Source: Populus alba (lineage: Eukaryota; Streptophyta; Magnoliopsida; Malpighiales; Salicaceae). From it: a stretch of 64,000 nucleotides of DNA. Below the pieces are notes generated by a model, which saw only the letters and a program-made list of their open reading frames with translations, had not been told where the DNA came from and searched no databases. A program made the position numbers and the translations under genes. Below are positions 1 to 12,522 of the stretch, piece after piece (within the stretch, counting starts at the first letter, position 1; each line of letters opens with the position of its first letter). The stretch covers positions 14,991,154 through 15,055,153 of the forward strand of contig NC_133299.1 in assembly GCF_005239225.2 (NCBI RefSeq). The letters are read 5' to 3'.

Positions 1-1079
1 TGAACTTTAACATTTAGGGGTTTTCCTTACACCCGTGGGAGAAGAAATCAGCCTGTCTTTGTTTTTTTATTTTTATATAGTGATTTCTCCTAGTTTTTTT
101 TATTTATGGCTATCTGCGCATTAAGTTGGCTTTGAATTTTTTTATTGCTTTAAGCTTATTATAAATCTTAGAATATATATGACGGCTTTTAGCTTTTTTT
201 ATTGCGATTTTTCTTTTGTGTTTAATTGCGTTGCTTGTGTTTTCGATAAAAAAAAAAGTTTTCTTGTGTTGCATACGGCCAATACCCTAACATGTTTTTT
301 TTAATGTCTTAAAAAAAATGAATATTTAAACTTTCAAAAATGTGTTTTCGCATGGATTTCTTAAGCACAATAAAAAATTATTTTCTTGCATTTTCTGGAT
401 TTTAAAACATGTTTGTAAAACTCCAAAGGGTATTGGCCAATATTCCAAAAAATATAAAAATCTTATTTTTTAGGGGGGATTCATCTATTATTCACCGCTA
501 ATGTTTGGATAAAGAAATCCTTAAAGGATGAATATCCAAAATATTATTGGGAGTAATAAATCTGCACACATCCTTGAAAGAAGCCTTGATTATAATCGAG
601 GACATTTCAAAAAAAAATTTACTCCACGGTTTACGAGCCGTGAGAGTATAAAATACTATAAAAAATAGGTTTTTTTTAGCACCCTAGATTTCATTTTTTT
701 TTCCCTTCTTGCGATTTACGAGTCGCAAACTCTTGAAATACTAAGGGAAAAATGAGCTTTCAAAGCACATGGAATCTTCTTGGATTTTAATCCTAATAAA
801 TTTTATTTGAATCAAACCTAGGAAGAACTGATGGGATTAGAAAACACCAACATCATAGCAATTATAGAGCAAACCAAACACCAAGCAGCTTACCTTAGGT
901 AGGGCGTATTATGGGTGCTAATACCTTCCATTTACACAACCAGTCCCTTGCCTTAGAATCTCTGAAAGACCAATTAGGGTTCCTAGTGACCATAATACTA
1001 GGTGGCGACTCCCTTATTCACAAGAAAAAAAACTTGAAATTCAATCGATTGGTCGTCGCTCCGCCGCGAGGGTGCGACA
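1..1079 (+). repeat. Right-hand part of a Tat-like Ty3/gypsy LTR, truncated by the window edge
   Basis: The segment ends in the terminal GGGTGCGACA that also ends the LTRs at 7480, 14920 and 52338. From about 890 to 1020 it carries the same R/U5 block as those LTRs, containing CTTACCTTAGGTAGGGCG and then CCTAGTGACCATAATACTAG. Upstream it is AT-rich, with short repeated phrases around 'tttacgagccgtgag'. No coding frame is visible. The left end lies outside the window, so whether it is a 3' LTR or a solo LTR cannot be decided. Confidence 0.75.
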
Positions 1080-2261
1080 CATATGACTGAGAAATACATA
1101 TGGCTAATTAATCCAACAACTAACAATTTTCTTTTCATTTCAGCATGCAAACCTAGTAATGGTTGTGGTTAATTAACATAAATGACAACAACATATGGTC
1201 ACAGTATTGCAAACAAGAACAATAAACAACACCCAAAGTTTTATTCAAGCACCAACAAACAGACAAGTAGTTACGTGATTGTAAAAAATAGAAACACATA
1301 CTCGATTTTACAGCACCTTCTCTTTTTGGTGATAGACAAGTTTGTAGGAGTAAAATATTATTGTGCCTCCTACACCAACACAAAACTGAACACAAATTCA
1401 TTAACAATAAATACGTAATTGTGAGAAATAATTGAACAAACAAGCAGCCATTTACGATTGTGGAGTTGAAACAAGTTCACAAGGCTGCTTGATACATCCC
1501 AGTAAAGAAGTTGCAGAATCATTGTACAGTCCAACTTTGAAATGGTTGTAGGAAGCAGTGTGAAGTAAGGAAAAATTGATTATTGACAAGTTGAATACTT
1601 GCTGAAATTTGTAATCATAACTCACTTTAGATTTTATATGAATTTCAGATCAAACTCAACGTTGACCTAGGATTGGTAAAATTATTAAGCATAAACTGCA
1701 TATTTCTTCGCTAGATCACGGGAACCATAGCAAACAACCTAAAAATTAACAAATTATTGTCACCAAATTTATTCTTATTTTAGCAACTACAACACAAGGA
1801 GAAGCCCGGATACTGTATTAATTTTGAACAATAGATAGACAAAATTATTCACTATGAAAACAACTGCAAAAATGAGAAAAATACCTTTTTAACAGATCTA
1901 CAAGATCAACAAACATGGAATCGCATCTCGAGTATAAAAAGAAAGGAAAATTAGTTTCCACAACAGAGGAGAGAAGATGGTCGGAGGAGATAGATCTTCA
2001 ATTTTCTTCAAATAGGGTCTTGCGTAAATTATTCAGATTATTGGAATATTGTAAAAATTACTTTAAAATTAATTAAATGATTTTATGAATTTATTGGATA
2101 ATTCTGGTTAAAAAGATTTTAAAAAAAGGCTGGATTGGATTTTTTGGTCTAAATTAAACATTTTGAAAGCTTATCCTTCTTAGTACTGATTTTTTTTATG
2201 TTTATATGCATGATTTCTTCATGTGATACAAATTTTTGTAAATATTCTTTATATTAATATA
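1080..2261. other. AT-rich stretch without a recognisable gene
   Basis: Short open frames on both strands around 1150-1440 have no recognisable motif and no coding-like composition. The part at 1890-2010 read on the minus strand has a pyrimidine-rich look like a 5' UTR, but no start or exon could be tied to it. It ends at the 8-bp target duplication of the hAT element. Confidence 0.5.
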
Positions 2262-2603
2262 GATATGGACAGCAACGGAACCAAGGGGAGGCCAGCAGGG
2301 GCCCGAGCCCCTGCAAAATTTTTTTTTTAATATAATAAATAATAGACTTTTAATACTAAATTATTATTTTATTAGTTATGTTTGATTTTAAAGTTATATC
2401 TCCGTATCTCTATGTAAAAGGCCAAATAAGCTTTTTAATTTTATTCCCTTCCTTTACTGTCTCTCTTTCTTTCTTCTCTGCAACCCTAACCAAAAATATT
2501 AATAATACAAAGCATAAAAGTTAAAGCAAAGCTGCTACCAATTAATTCTTCATCAAGGTAATTAGTAATTTAATTTAATTTTTTTATGTTTGTTAAGAAT
2601 TTG

Positions 2604-2629
2604 ATATATATATATATATATATATATAT
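2604..2629. repeat. (TA)n microsatellite
   Basis: An uninterrupted TA dinucleotide run in the 5' untranslated part of the hAT element. Confidence 0.9.
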
Positions 2630-5249
2630 TTCAGATCTACTAATTTTACCATTTTTTATTTCTTGTTATAGTGAATATTATTTTTCTAATTAATTTGATA
2701 TATTTTTATGGTTTTGTTTTTTTCAAATATGCTTTGATTTTTTTTATGTTTTGTTTTTAGCAGAGCCACCAAAATTTATTTTTTTCTCACATGTACCTTA
2801 CTATCACCAGGTCCAATATACAATTAGACACGATCTTTCTAGCCAAATTGAGTTATTTGAAGAGTGTATACCCAACTTTGATTCAGTGTAAGTTTTCTTA
2901 TTTAGGAACCAGTAATCCCATTTTTTATGTTAGATATGCTTTTATATATCAATTTTTTTTTTAATATGTTAATTTTTACTTTCATATGTCAGTGTTGTTT
3001 ACATGTAAAAATTTATTTTTGGTTTTGATTATTGCTTCAACACATCGTTATTTGTATTTATTTTTTAAATAGGAAACAATAAAAATTTATGATGTTTTGA
3101 TTTTAGGTTGAACCATGAACAAAATAAGAAGAATTGATTTCTTTTTTGAGAAAAAGAGAAAAAATATTGATAACTCACAGCCTAATGAATCAACTCCAAT
3201 GTGTAATGTTGAAGTTATGGTTGAACAACCCCAATGTGCTTCAGTTTATGAAGAACCTGCATTGATTAAATGAGTAGCCTCCAACTAGAATCGACACTGC
3301 TCATCTGATTAGAGATGCAAGCAATCGTCTTTAAATTTGGGAATACCCGCTTAATCAACAAGATGAAATTAGAAGGGCATACATTAATTTGGGGCCATAT
3401 CAACCTTTGATGTCTGAATATCCGCTGACTGATAAAAAACATCTTCATCGATTTTAGTTTCATTGGTTCAAAAGTTATCAATGGATTGAATATTCAGAGA
3501 AAAATACTGCATTTTGTTTCCCTTGCTATCTATTTTCAAGTAAGTCATCTGGAAAGCTAGGATCAGACACATTTACTGTTCAAGGATTCAATTGTTGGAA
3601 GAAAGTTAATGATAGGGAATGATGTGCTTTTTAACTCATATGGAAAAAGTTCAAATTCAGCTCATAGATTTGTACCAAGTGCTTGGAAAATTTGAAAAAT
3701 CAGTCATATCATATTGAGAAGGTAGTTAAGAGGCAAACTACTCTAGAAATTTTAAATAATCAATTGTGTATTAAAGCTTCAATAGATATTGTTCGTTGAC
3801 TCACATTTCAAGCATGTGCTTTTAAAGGACACAATGAACGTCTAGAATTAAAAAACTGAGGTAATTTTCTTGAAATGTTAGAACTTTTAGCATCATACAA
3901 TGAATAAGTAGGTGCTCTTGTTTTGGATAATGCTTCATAAAATGTTAAATACACCTCGCATCAAATTCAAAAAGAAATTTTGCATATCTTTGCTAGAAAT
4001 GTTTAGTCTTCAATTCATCATGAGATTGGTGATGTAAGATTTTGCTTAATTGTTGATGAAGCTCAAGATGAATCCAGAAGAGAGCAAATGGCCCTTGTTA
4101 TAAGGTTTATTGATAGAAATGGATTTATACAAGAATGATTTTTGGATATAGTTCATGTCAAAGATACAATTGATTCAACTCTTAAGAAAGAGATTTCCTT
4201 TGTTTTATCTCATCACAATCTTGATGTTCAAACTATTAGGGGCTAAGGGCATGATGGTGCTAGTAATATGCGTGGAGAGTGGAATGGATTGCAAGCTTTA
4301 TTCATTAATGATTGCCCTTATGCATATTATGTACATTGCTTAGCTCATCAATTATAATTGGCTCTTATTGTTGCAGCTAGAGAAATATCTGATGTTCACA
4401 CTTTCTTTCAGAACTTGATTTTTATTATTAACATTGTTAGTGCTTCTTGCAAGCGTAATGATGAATTACGGGCTTTTCAAGCAACTACAATTGAACATTT
4501 AGTTGATATTGGTGAGATTGAAATGGGTAAAGGAGTTAATCAAGTAGGTGGTTTGCAACGACTTGGAGATAGCAGATGGAGTTCGCACTTCAAATCAATT
4601 TGCAGTTTAATAAAAATATATAGGGCAACTTGCTTGGTTCTTGAAAACATCGCTTTAGATGGATCTACTTATTCTCAACGTGGTGATGCGGCATTTTCAT
4701 TTAAGTTGCTAATGTTATTTGATTTTGCATTCATCTTGCATATAATGAAGAATGTTGTGGGAATTACTGATGTGTTTTGCCAAGCTTTGCAACAGAAACC
4801 TCAAGACATTTTAAATGCTATGCATTTGGTGACTACCACAAAGACTTTAATTCAGAAGTTAAGAGATGATAGATGGGAAACTCTTTTAGAAGAAGTGACA
4901 TCATTTTGTAAGCATCAAGACATTGAAGTTCCTGATATGGATGCTTGTTTCTCTAGTGTGGGACTATCTCGCCATAAAACAAAATCAATAACAGTTGAGC
5001 ATCACTATCGAGTTGATATATTTACAGCTATCATTGATCAACAGTTGCAAAGCTAAATAATAGATTCAATTGAGCAGGCGATCGAGCTTCTTTAAGTTGA
5101 GCATAACTTTAGATCCTAAAAATAACTATAAATTATTCAATGTTGAAGATATATGCTTACTTGTTAACAATTTCTATCCTGAAGACTTTTCTGACCAAGA
5201 AAAAACTCATTTGAGATTTCAGTTGCAGCATTATGAGCTTGATGTACCC

Positions 5250-7480
5250 TGTTGTAACCCATTTTTGGGTCCCCATGAAAAATAAAATAAATAGCCAAAA
5301 GAGTTTAGAAAAAATAACAGAAGGCAGAAGCGCTCAGGAAACAATCAGAAAATTGGTCAAGAAATTCAAAAATACAAGGATTAAATTTTTGACAGTATAT
5401 TCTTGAAGGATAAAAAGCCCTATTGAGAAGAAAATTTGAATTTTGAGGAGAAAAGCCCAATTTGGATTTTTATGGACTTAATTGGATTTTTAGGGACTTA
5501 ATTGGATTTTTATTGCAAGAAAAATTAATTTTTAAAGTCAATTTGGGCTTTAATTTGAAGAAATTTAAGTTCTGGGGCCAAAATATATTTTTTAGGAATT
5601 TATTGGGTCAAATCAAGGGCTCAATTGCATAAATATTGAAGTTTAAGGGCCAATTAGGGATTTAATTAAGAAAATCCGAAACCAGGGACCAAATTGGAAG
5701 AGGCGCGTAAATGGAGGGGCTGCAATTTTTCGGTTCAGGGGCTTATTTAAGAAATTGAAAGTTTTATTGATCAATTAGGGGCTCAATTGCATAAATCAGA
5801 GGCCAAACAACCAAAGTGAAAAAGGCGGCCAACAAGAGGGGCGGGGACCGAATTTGGGGGACTGGTTTGAAGTTTAACCATTTAAATGAAACGACACGTT
5901 TTACCCAAAACGACGCCGTTTCATATATATAAAAAAAAAAAGAGGAAGATCAGAACGGTGTCGTTTTGAACGACACTGTTCATCTTCCTCCTTCCCCCCG
6001 TTTAACAGAACAGAAGAAGAGAAAAATTCGAAAATCTTCCTCCGCCTCTCTCTCTCCTCGCCCCCACCACCTTTAGATATTGGCCGACCAGCCGTTACAC
6101 CCCATGGTCCCCCACCGGTTCTGCCCCTCATAAATAGGAAGAAAACCGAAAAGAAAAAGAAAAAGAGACCCCGAGAGGAATAGAGAGAGAGAGACCCGAA
6201 GGGAGGAGAAGAGAGAGAGAAAAACCTGCGTTTTTTTATTTCCTCTAGGCCAGACAACGTCCAGAGAGATCTGGCCCGGTCCGGCGGCCTGGGCCGGGTC
6301 CGGCCCAGACCGAGGTTAATTATTTTTTGGGCCGAGTTCGGCCCAGTACATGTTGGGCCGAGTTCGGCCCAGTATCTGTTGGGCTGGTCCGGCCCAGTTT
6401 AGTTTGGGCCGGCCCAGCCCTTTTAATATATAAATATATTATAATTAAATTATTATTATTATTATTATTATATATTATTATTATATATGTGTATATATGC
6501 TATATATATAAAAAATGTATATATATATAAAAAAATATTTCGAAAAAATCTAAAAAAAATATTGTTGATTTTTCTGCATATTTTTGTCAAAAAATGTTTT
6601 AATTCTGGTTTGTATTTTTATACTGTAAAGATACAAAACCAGTATTAAAATACCCGGTTTTCGTCAAAACATCAAAGATTTTCAGAATAAAAAATGTTTT
6701 GCTTTCAAAAAATTTCTAAAAAGTCCCCTAAAAATGTTGTTGATTTTTCTGCATATTTTTATCAAAATGGATTAATATTGGGTTGTATTTTCTATACCGT
6801 AAGGATACAAGCTCAGTATTAAAATACCTGATTTTCGCCAAAGCATAAAAAAAATAATATTTTTTCCAAAAATTGTTTTTGTTTTAAAATACGGCCTAGT
6901 CTCTCCAATATATATACATAAATATTATAACATCATATTTTCACACAACAAAGAAAATTTTCAAAACAATATATGTATTAACATTCATTTTGGCTTTAAT
7001 AACCAGTTTATTCAAAGCCATGAGAAAACTAGGCCAATATTTCAAAAATTCTAAAAAATCTTTCTGTTTTATTTTAGTATTTGGGATTACGAATTTAGAC
7101 GTAAAACTTATTCCTAAGTATTATTAATAAAATTTTGGTATGGACGTTAGAACGGTTAGGATTTTTACCCGATAAGATAAAAGACCTTCTTACTGAGGAG
7201 ATTTTTCTTGAACCATAGACAGATCAACGACTAGGGAAACACAACAACACTTTAGTTTTTTATCAGACAATAAAACAATGCAGCTTACCTTAGGTAGGGC
7301 GTATTTGGGGTGCTAATACCTTCCCTTTACGCAACCAGTCTCCGTACCCGATCTCTGAGACCAGTTAGGTTCCTAGTGACCAAAATACTAGGTGGCGACT
7401 CCAAAGAACCAAAAATAATAAAAATTTTCGCCAGTCGAACCCGCAAATTGAAATATTTGATTTTTTTTTTGGGTGCGACA
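5250..7480 (+). repeat. 5' LTR of the gag-only retrotransposon
   Basis: It is 2231 bp and begins TGTTG and ends GCGACA. A TATA-like CATAAATAGG lies at 6128-6137, followed by the purine-rich GAGAGA tract. A cluster of GGCCCA/TGGGCC motifs lies at 6280-6421 and the conserved Tat R/U5 block at 7270-7410. Compared with the 3' LTR it lacks about 190 bp at position 6225, corresponding to 13478-13670. A (TTA)n run lies at 6445-6475. Confidence 0.9.
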
Positions 7481-7483
7481 GAA

Positions 7484-7501
7484 TGGCGACTCCACTGGGG
7501 A
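7484..7501 (+). other. Primer binding site, complementary to tRNA-Arg
   Basis: The sequence TGGCGACTCCACTGGGGA starts three bases after the 5' LTR. From memory it is complementary to the 3' end of plant tRNA-Arg(ACG), the primer reported for Tat/Ogre elements. It marks where minus-strand DNA synthesis would begin. Confidence 0.8.
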
Positions 7502-8040
7502 CCTTGTAGACTAAGCTTTGTTTTTGTCTGATTTATTTGTGTTTGCCTGTGCTTATTTTTTATATGCCTTTCCTTTTATTTAATCGTGTATTTGTTTTTA
7601 TTTTTACGCGCATTTATTCATGCATTATATACAATTGTCTCATGCATCACTTGCCTTAATTTTTTGAAAAAGCACACACAAGCCTTAAGTTAAGTGGGAA
7701 TTAGCGATTTACCCTAAGACTATTGGTCAGGGTTTAAATGCGTGAAACACCCAACTCATATCTGAGTGCCTGCTTGGTAATGGTGGACATACGTGTCTTA
7801 ACTGTTCCTTGCAACGCCCCCATACTGTCTTTACGAAGAACGTCACTGGGCAGATATGAGACCCTTCAAGACCAGATAGAAAAACTACCCACTCTAACTT
7901 AATAAATAGAGCTTGTCCTTAGGTTATGTATCTTTTTGCAATATTATACTCATCGCGCATCACTTATGCATCACATGCATTCCAGATCGTGAAACATAGG
8001 TCCCATATCCAGAGTCCACCAAACCCGGTCCAGATCAAGA
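7502..8040 (+). other. 5' leader of the gag-only retrotransposon
   Basis: Non-coding leader between the primer site and gag. It is recognisably related to the reverse-strand leader at 34200-34740: both share the phrase AGACTAAGCTTTG just after the primer site, a central 'tgtctttacga' phrase, and 'ataggtccca' near the end. It should hold the packaging signal, but no specific structure was resolved. Confidence 0.6.
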
Positions 8041-9477
8041 ATGGAAAACGAAGAAAGAGCTCAATTAGAGTCGCACTACCAGACCGAGTTGGAATCTGTG
8101 AAAAATGAAGTTTCTCGACTGACCAATCTGCTTGAGCAACTTTTAAGAGTCAAGAACGGGGAGGGAACGTCTACCCAACCACCTATATGAGCACCATCAG
8201 TTCATGTTCCGGGGGCAGAATCAGAACTTGGGGGCAGAATCAGTGACAGGGCAGCACTTTGCGCCTACCATTCTCATTCAGCCCGCTCAAGCTCACATCA
8301 TTGTGGAAGGGCCTCCCGATAATAGGTCCACCGGATTTATGAACAATGACAAGATATCAGCCTTGGAAGAAAGGTTAAGAGCAGTCGAGGGAAATGACTG
8401 GTTTGACCCCATGCGAGCGTCTGAAATATGCTTGGTACCAAACATCACGGTACCAAAAAAAAAATTTAGGATACCGGAGTTTATAAAGTACACTGGGTTG
8501 GAATGCCCAAACACTCACCTTCGATCTTATTGCAATAAGATGGCTGAGGTGATTCATGACGATAAGTTACTGATCTACTTTTTCCAAGATAGTCTATCGG
8601 GGTCGGCGCTAAGTTGGTACATGAGGTTGGATAATGCCAAGATCAAGAAATGGAAGGATTTAGTTGAGGCTTTCCTTAAGCAATACAAGTTCAATTTGGA
8701 AATTGCTTCAGATCGAATGAGCCTTATGTCAATGGAAAAGAGAAGCCAAGAATCTGTAAAGGCTTATGCGCAAAGGTGGAGGGACGAGGCCATGCATGTG
8801 CAACCCCCTTTGATAGAAACGGAGATGGTGACTTTGTTCGCCAACACATTCAAGGCACCCTACTATGAGCATTTAATGGGTAGCTCATCTCAACATTTCT
8901 ATGATGTTGTACGCATAGCGGAAAGAATAAAGCAAGGGATTAAAGCTGGACGCATAATTGAACCATCAGAGACAAAGGGTTTTTTCAGAAGAAAATTGAA
9001 AGGTCCCGTTAACAACTTCGAAGGTGGGTCCAGTGACAAGATAACGGATTCATATAACCCACAAATACCTACCTCCCATGTGGCCCACATAAACTTTAAC
9101 AAACCTTTTTCCCCTAATCGAGCAAATAGCCAGTCAAACACCCAAAACAACCACCAAAGACCAAACACAAGATACATTTCAGAACAATTACCGCCATTAC
9201 CCATGCCTCTAAAGGACATAGATGCCAAACTACTGAGCATTGGACAAATAGCTCCTATCCCTACATTACCACTACAGCCACCATTTCCCATTTGGTATAA
9301 GCCCGAGTTGAATTGCGAATGTACCATGCTGGTATTCCCGGGCATTGTCTTAAAAACTTGCTATGTTTCAGGAACAAGTTGTTGAAGCTCATCAAGATAG
9401 GATGGGTGTCGTTTGAAGACACACCCAATATCAGTTCAAATCCATTGCCTGGTCATGACAAAAGTGATAGGGGATAA
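8041..9477 (+). pseudogene. Gag polyprotein of a Tat-type retrotransposon, with stop and frameshifts
   Basis: The frame opens at ATG 8041 with an acidic, coiled-coil-like start (MENEERAQLESHYQTELES), then hits TGA at 8188-8190. The body is open from about 8204 to 9385 in the next frame. The frame change coincides with a tandem copy of GGGGGCAGAATCAG (8211-8224 and 8230-8243), a 19-bp insertion. The central retrotransposon Gag domain is clear: WYMRLDNAKIKKWKDLVEAF, then YAQRWRDEA and MVTLFANTFKAPYYEHLMG. Near 9319 the frame shifts again into a Tat-like Gag tail, YHAGIPGH followed by LLKLIKIGWVSFEDTPNIS and NPLPGH, ending at 9477. Gag forms the particle that packages the RNA. At least three lesions block this copy. 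Confidence 0.85.
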
Positions 9478-10574
9478 AGGTTGGAAAACCTTGGTCAAGA
9501 GTCGTCAATAATGAAGAAGGCGAGATCGAAGGCGAGATCGAAGGAAACACAAGTGGGGAAGGAAGATGAAGCATTGCCTCGGTTGACTTTCCACACACTA
9601 GAAGAAGTTTTAGAACGGGTTGACCCAAGAACTTCTCGTAGTTTTCAAAATGTAAAACAACTTTATTTGCCTTAGCATGCTTTTGTCTTTGCTTTTATTT
9701 TCTCTAGTAAGCATTCAGAGCTCATTTTATCAGCCAGATTTTTATGTTTATCTTTGAGCCTACCTTTTCTTTAAATAAATGATGAGATTTTGCACTTTTG
9801 GAACAAGTTGAGTGGTTACAAACAAAGTATCATAAAATGGTTTAATATGAAATTTAAGAAAAGCTACCCTTGAAATACAACCTCACCTCTGGATAACATA
9901 ATGAATTGATACATCACCTGTAAATTTTCTTTCAAGATAAAAATAGAGTTTATCAATCCTAAACAATGTGCATTTTTGAAAAAATACATCATTTGTCCTT
10001 TCACTCTCTAAAGAGTTTTTTGGTTGGTGGTTTTGTTTTGAGTCGGAATGGATTTCTTCTTTATATAAAAGCCCAGACTAATATCGCACCCCTGCACTGG
10101 GGGCAAGACGAGATGTTTTATGAAAAGTTTTACGAAAGCCTATAGATTTGAAAACCAAGCTAAAGCATTTGACAAAAGCATGACAAAGAGGCAAATACAA
10201 GTCATACATTTTGAGAAAAAGACTACTTAAAGAAAGTCAAAGACTTCTTCTCCAAGAATATAATAGGCAACACGAGAGATAAATCTAGCATAGGACTTCG
10301 AAAGTAAGTTCATGTTAAGAGGGAGTCTCATGAACTAGAAGAAGAGGTTGGGACCTATGTTTCAAAACCAGGTATAAATGCATGCATTGCATCTAATCAT
10401 AAATCATTGCATATATGTTTTTTTGGATCGTTACAGGAGGAGATCTTAGCGTATTCCAACAAGATTATAGACGAAGAAAGAATCATTGAGTTGTTTCTAG
10501 AACAACAAGAAGAGAAGATAATGGTTTTCAAACCCTGCCAGCAGGAAAAACGACATCGATAGCATTCGGTAAAA
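9478..10574 (+). other. Non-coding 3' region of the gag-only element where pol would be expected
   Basis: No protease, reverse transcriptase or integrase motif is visible on either strand. A short open frame at 9481-9675 has no known motif. The phrase 'ctgcactgggggcaag' near 10095-10110 and 'gggacctatgtttcaaaacc' near 10350 recur in altered form in the Tat-like sequence at 31606-32700, so this is the 3' untranslated part of the family. Confidence 0.65.
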
Positions 10575-11110
10575 AGGAATCGCCAAATGGGATTCCAAGT
10601 TGTTGAGATCGACAGAAGGGATCTCGTATTTCGATAGAGGTCACTAGAAGGGACCTCAAATTTCAGCTTTTGTATAAAAAGAATCGCCAGATGTGATTCC
10701 AAGTTGTTGAGATCGCCAGAAGGGATCTCGTATTTCGATGGAGGTCGCCAGAAGGGACCTCATATTTCAGCTTTGAATAAAAGGAATCACCAGATGGGAT
10801 TCCAAGTTGTTTGAGATCGCCAGAAGGGGTCTCGTTTTTGATATTCATCAATGGAGGTCGCCAGAAGGGACCTCAAATTTCAGTTTTGGTATAAAATGAA
10901 TCGCCAGATGGGATTCCAAGTTGTTTGGCTAAAGGAGATCGCCAGAAGGGATCTCATATTTCAATGAAAGTCGCGAGAAGGGACCTAATATTTCAGCTTT
11001 GAATAAAAAGAATCGCCAGATGGGATTCCAAGTTATTTGAGATCGCCAGAAGGGATCTCGTACTTCGACATTCATCAAGGAAGGTCGCCAGAAGGGACCT
11101 CATATTGAAA
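10575..11110 (+). repeat. Tandem repeat array A in the retrotransposon 3' UTR
   Basis: About five degenerate units of roughly 105-110 bp. Each is built of three similar sub-blocks ('gaatcgccagatgggattcc', 'gagatcgccagaagggatct', 'gaggtcgccagaagggacct'). All share the core ATCGCCAGA or GTCGCCAGA, so the array probably grew from a shorter ancestor. A divergent trace reappears at 12230-12340. Confidence 0.85.
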
Positions 11111-11144
11111 CCATTTCTTAGAAAAGCATGGAGTTTACAGAATT

Positions 11145-12205
11145 CTTCCCCCTGGGTAGGTCACCCATACAATGAGACCATCATTTTTCTTGGGTTCGTC
11201 ACCCATACAATGAGACCATCTTTTTTCTTGGGTTCGTCACCCATACAATGAGACCATCATTTTTCCTGGGTAGGTCACTCATACAATGAGACCATTATTT
11301 TTCTCGGGTAGGTCACCCATACAATGAGACCATCATTTTTCTTGGGTAGGTCACCCATACAATGAGACCATTATTTTTCTGGGTAGGTCACCCATACAAT
11401 GAGACCATTCTTCATTTTTTTACCTGGGTAGGTCACCCATAAGAATGAGGTCATTCCTTCCCCTGGGTAGGTCACCCAAAGAATGAGACCACCCTTTCTT
11501 TTCCCTTGGGTCGGTCACCCATACAATGAGACCAGCATTTTTCTTGGGTTCGTCACCCATACAATGAGACCAATGAGACCATTCTCCATTTTTTGTTTAG
11601 CTGGGTAGGTTACCCATAAGAATGAGGCCATTCCTTCCCCTGGGTAGGTCACCCAAAGAATGAGACCACTCTTCCTTTTTCTGGGTAGGTCACCCATCAC
11701 AATGAGACCATACTTTTCTGGGTAGGTCACCCATAAGAATGAGACCATTCTCCATTTTTTGTTTATCTGGGTAGGTCACCCATAAGAATGAGGCCATTCC
11801 TTCCCCTGGGTAGGTCACCCAAAGAATGAGACCACTCTTCCTTTTTCTGGGTAGGTCACCCATCACAATGAGACCATATTTTCTGGGTAGGTCACCCATA
11901 AGAATGAGGCCATTCCTTCCCCTGGGTAGGTCACCCAAAGAATGAGACCACTCTTCCTTTTTCTGGGTTCGTCACCCATACAATGAGACCATCATTTTTC
12001 CTAGGTAGGTCACCCATACAATGAGACCATCATTTTTCCTGGGTAGGTCACCCATAAGAATGAGACCATTCTCCATTTTTTTACCTGGGTAGGTCACCCA
12101 TAATAATGAGGCCATTCTTCCCCCTAGGTAGGTCACCCAAAGAATGAGACCATTCTTTCTCTTTTCCACTCGGGCAGGTCACCCATCATAATGAGACCAC
12201 ACACA
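11145..12205 (+). repeat. Tandem repeat array B in the retrotransposon 3' UTR
   Basis: More than twenty units of about 38-55 bp, each carrying 'ctgggtaggtcacccat' followed by an 'aatgagaccat' phrase and a T-rich spacer. The core GGGTAGGTCACCC is an imperfect palindrome. Higher-order blocks of about 190 bp are duplicated inside it (for example 11600-11760 against 11770-11940). Open frames on the minus strand here only reflect the repeat. Confidence 0.88.
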
Positions 12206-12509
12206 CATTTTTTGTATTGGTTATGAGTAAAGGGATCGCCGGAGGGGATTCCAGGTTAAAGGAGATCACCAGATAGGATCTCGGATGGATTTCCATATTG
12301 ATCAAACTAAAGTAAGAATTTAGAGGATCGCTGGATAAGGATCTCGAGATGACTAAGTTTAGATCATGGTTTTTTGGGCTAAGGAGGATTGTTATAAAGG
12401 ACAAAGTTTCAGATCAATTAAGCTTCAACCAGATCAGTTTCGGGAGTTCCGTTTTGGGTTTATCTTTATAACACTTACTGCGCAAAACCCATGCTCCGTA
12501 AGTATTATA

Positions 12510-12520
12510 AAGAGGGGGCA
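12510..12520 (+). other. Polypurine tract before the 3' LTR
   Basis: AAGAGGGGGCA lies two bases before the first base of the 3' LTR (12523). It is the expected primer site for plus-strand DNA synthesis. Confidence 0.8.
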
Positions 12521-12522
12521 TC

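Noticed and set aside
5901..6257. 118-residue minus-strand frame in the 5' LTR
   Set aside because: Antisense of the GAGA-rich LTR leader; only a partly matching frame exists in the 3' LTR and no motif is present.
11145..12205. CRISPR-like spacing of repeats
   Set aside because: Spacers are short, T-rich and themselves repeated, the genome is a plant nuclear one, and no cas genes exist; it is a retrotransposon tandem repeat.
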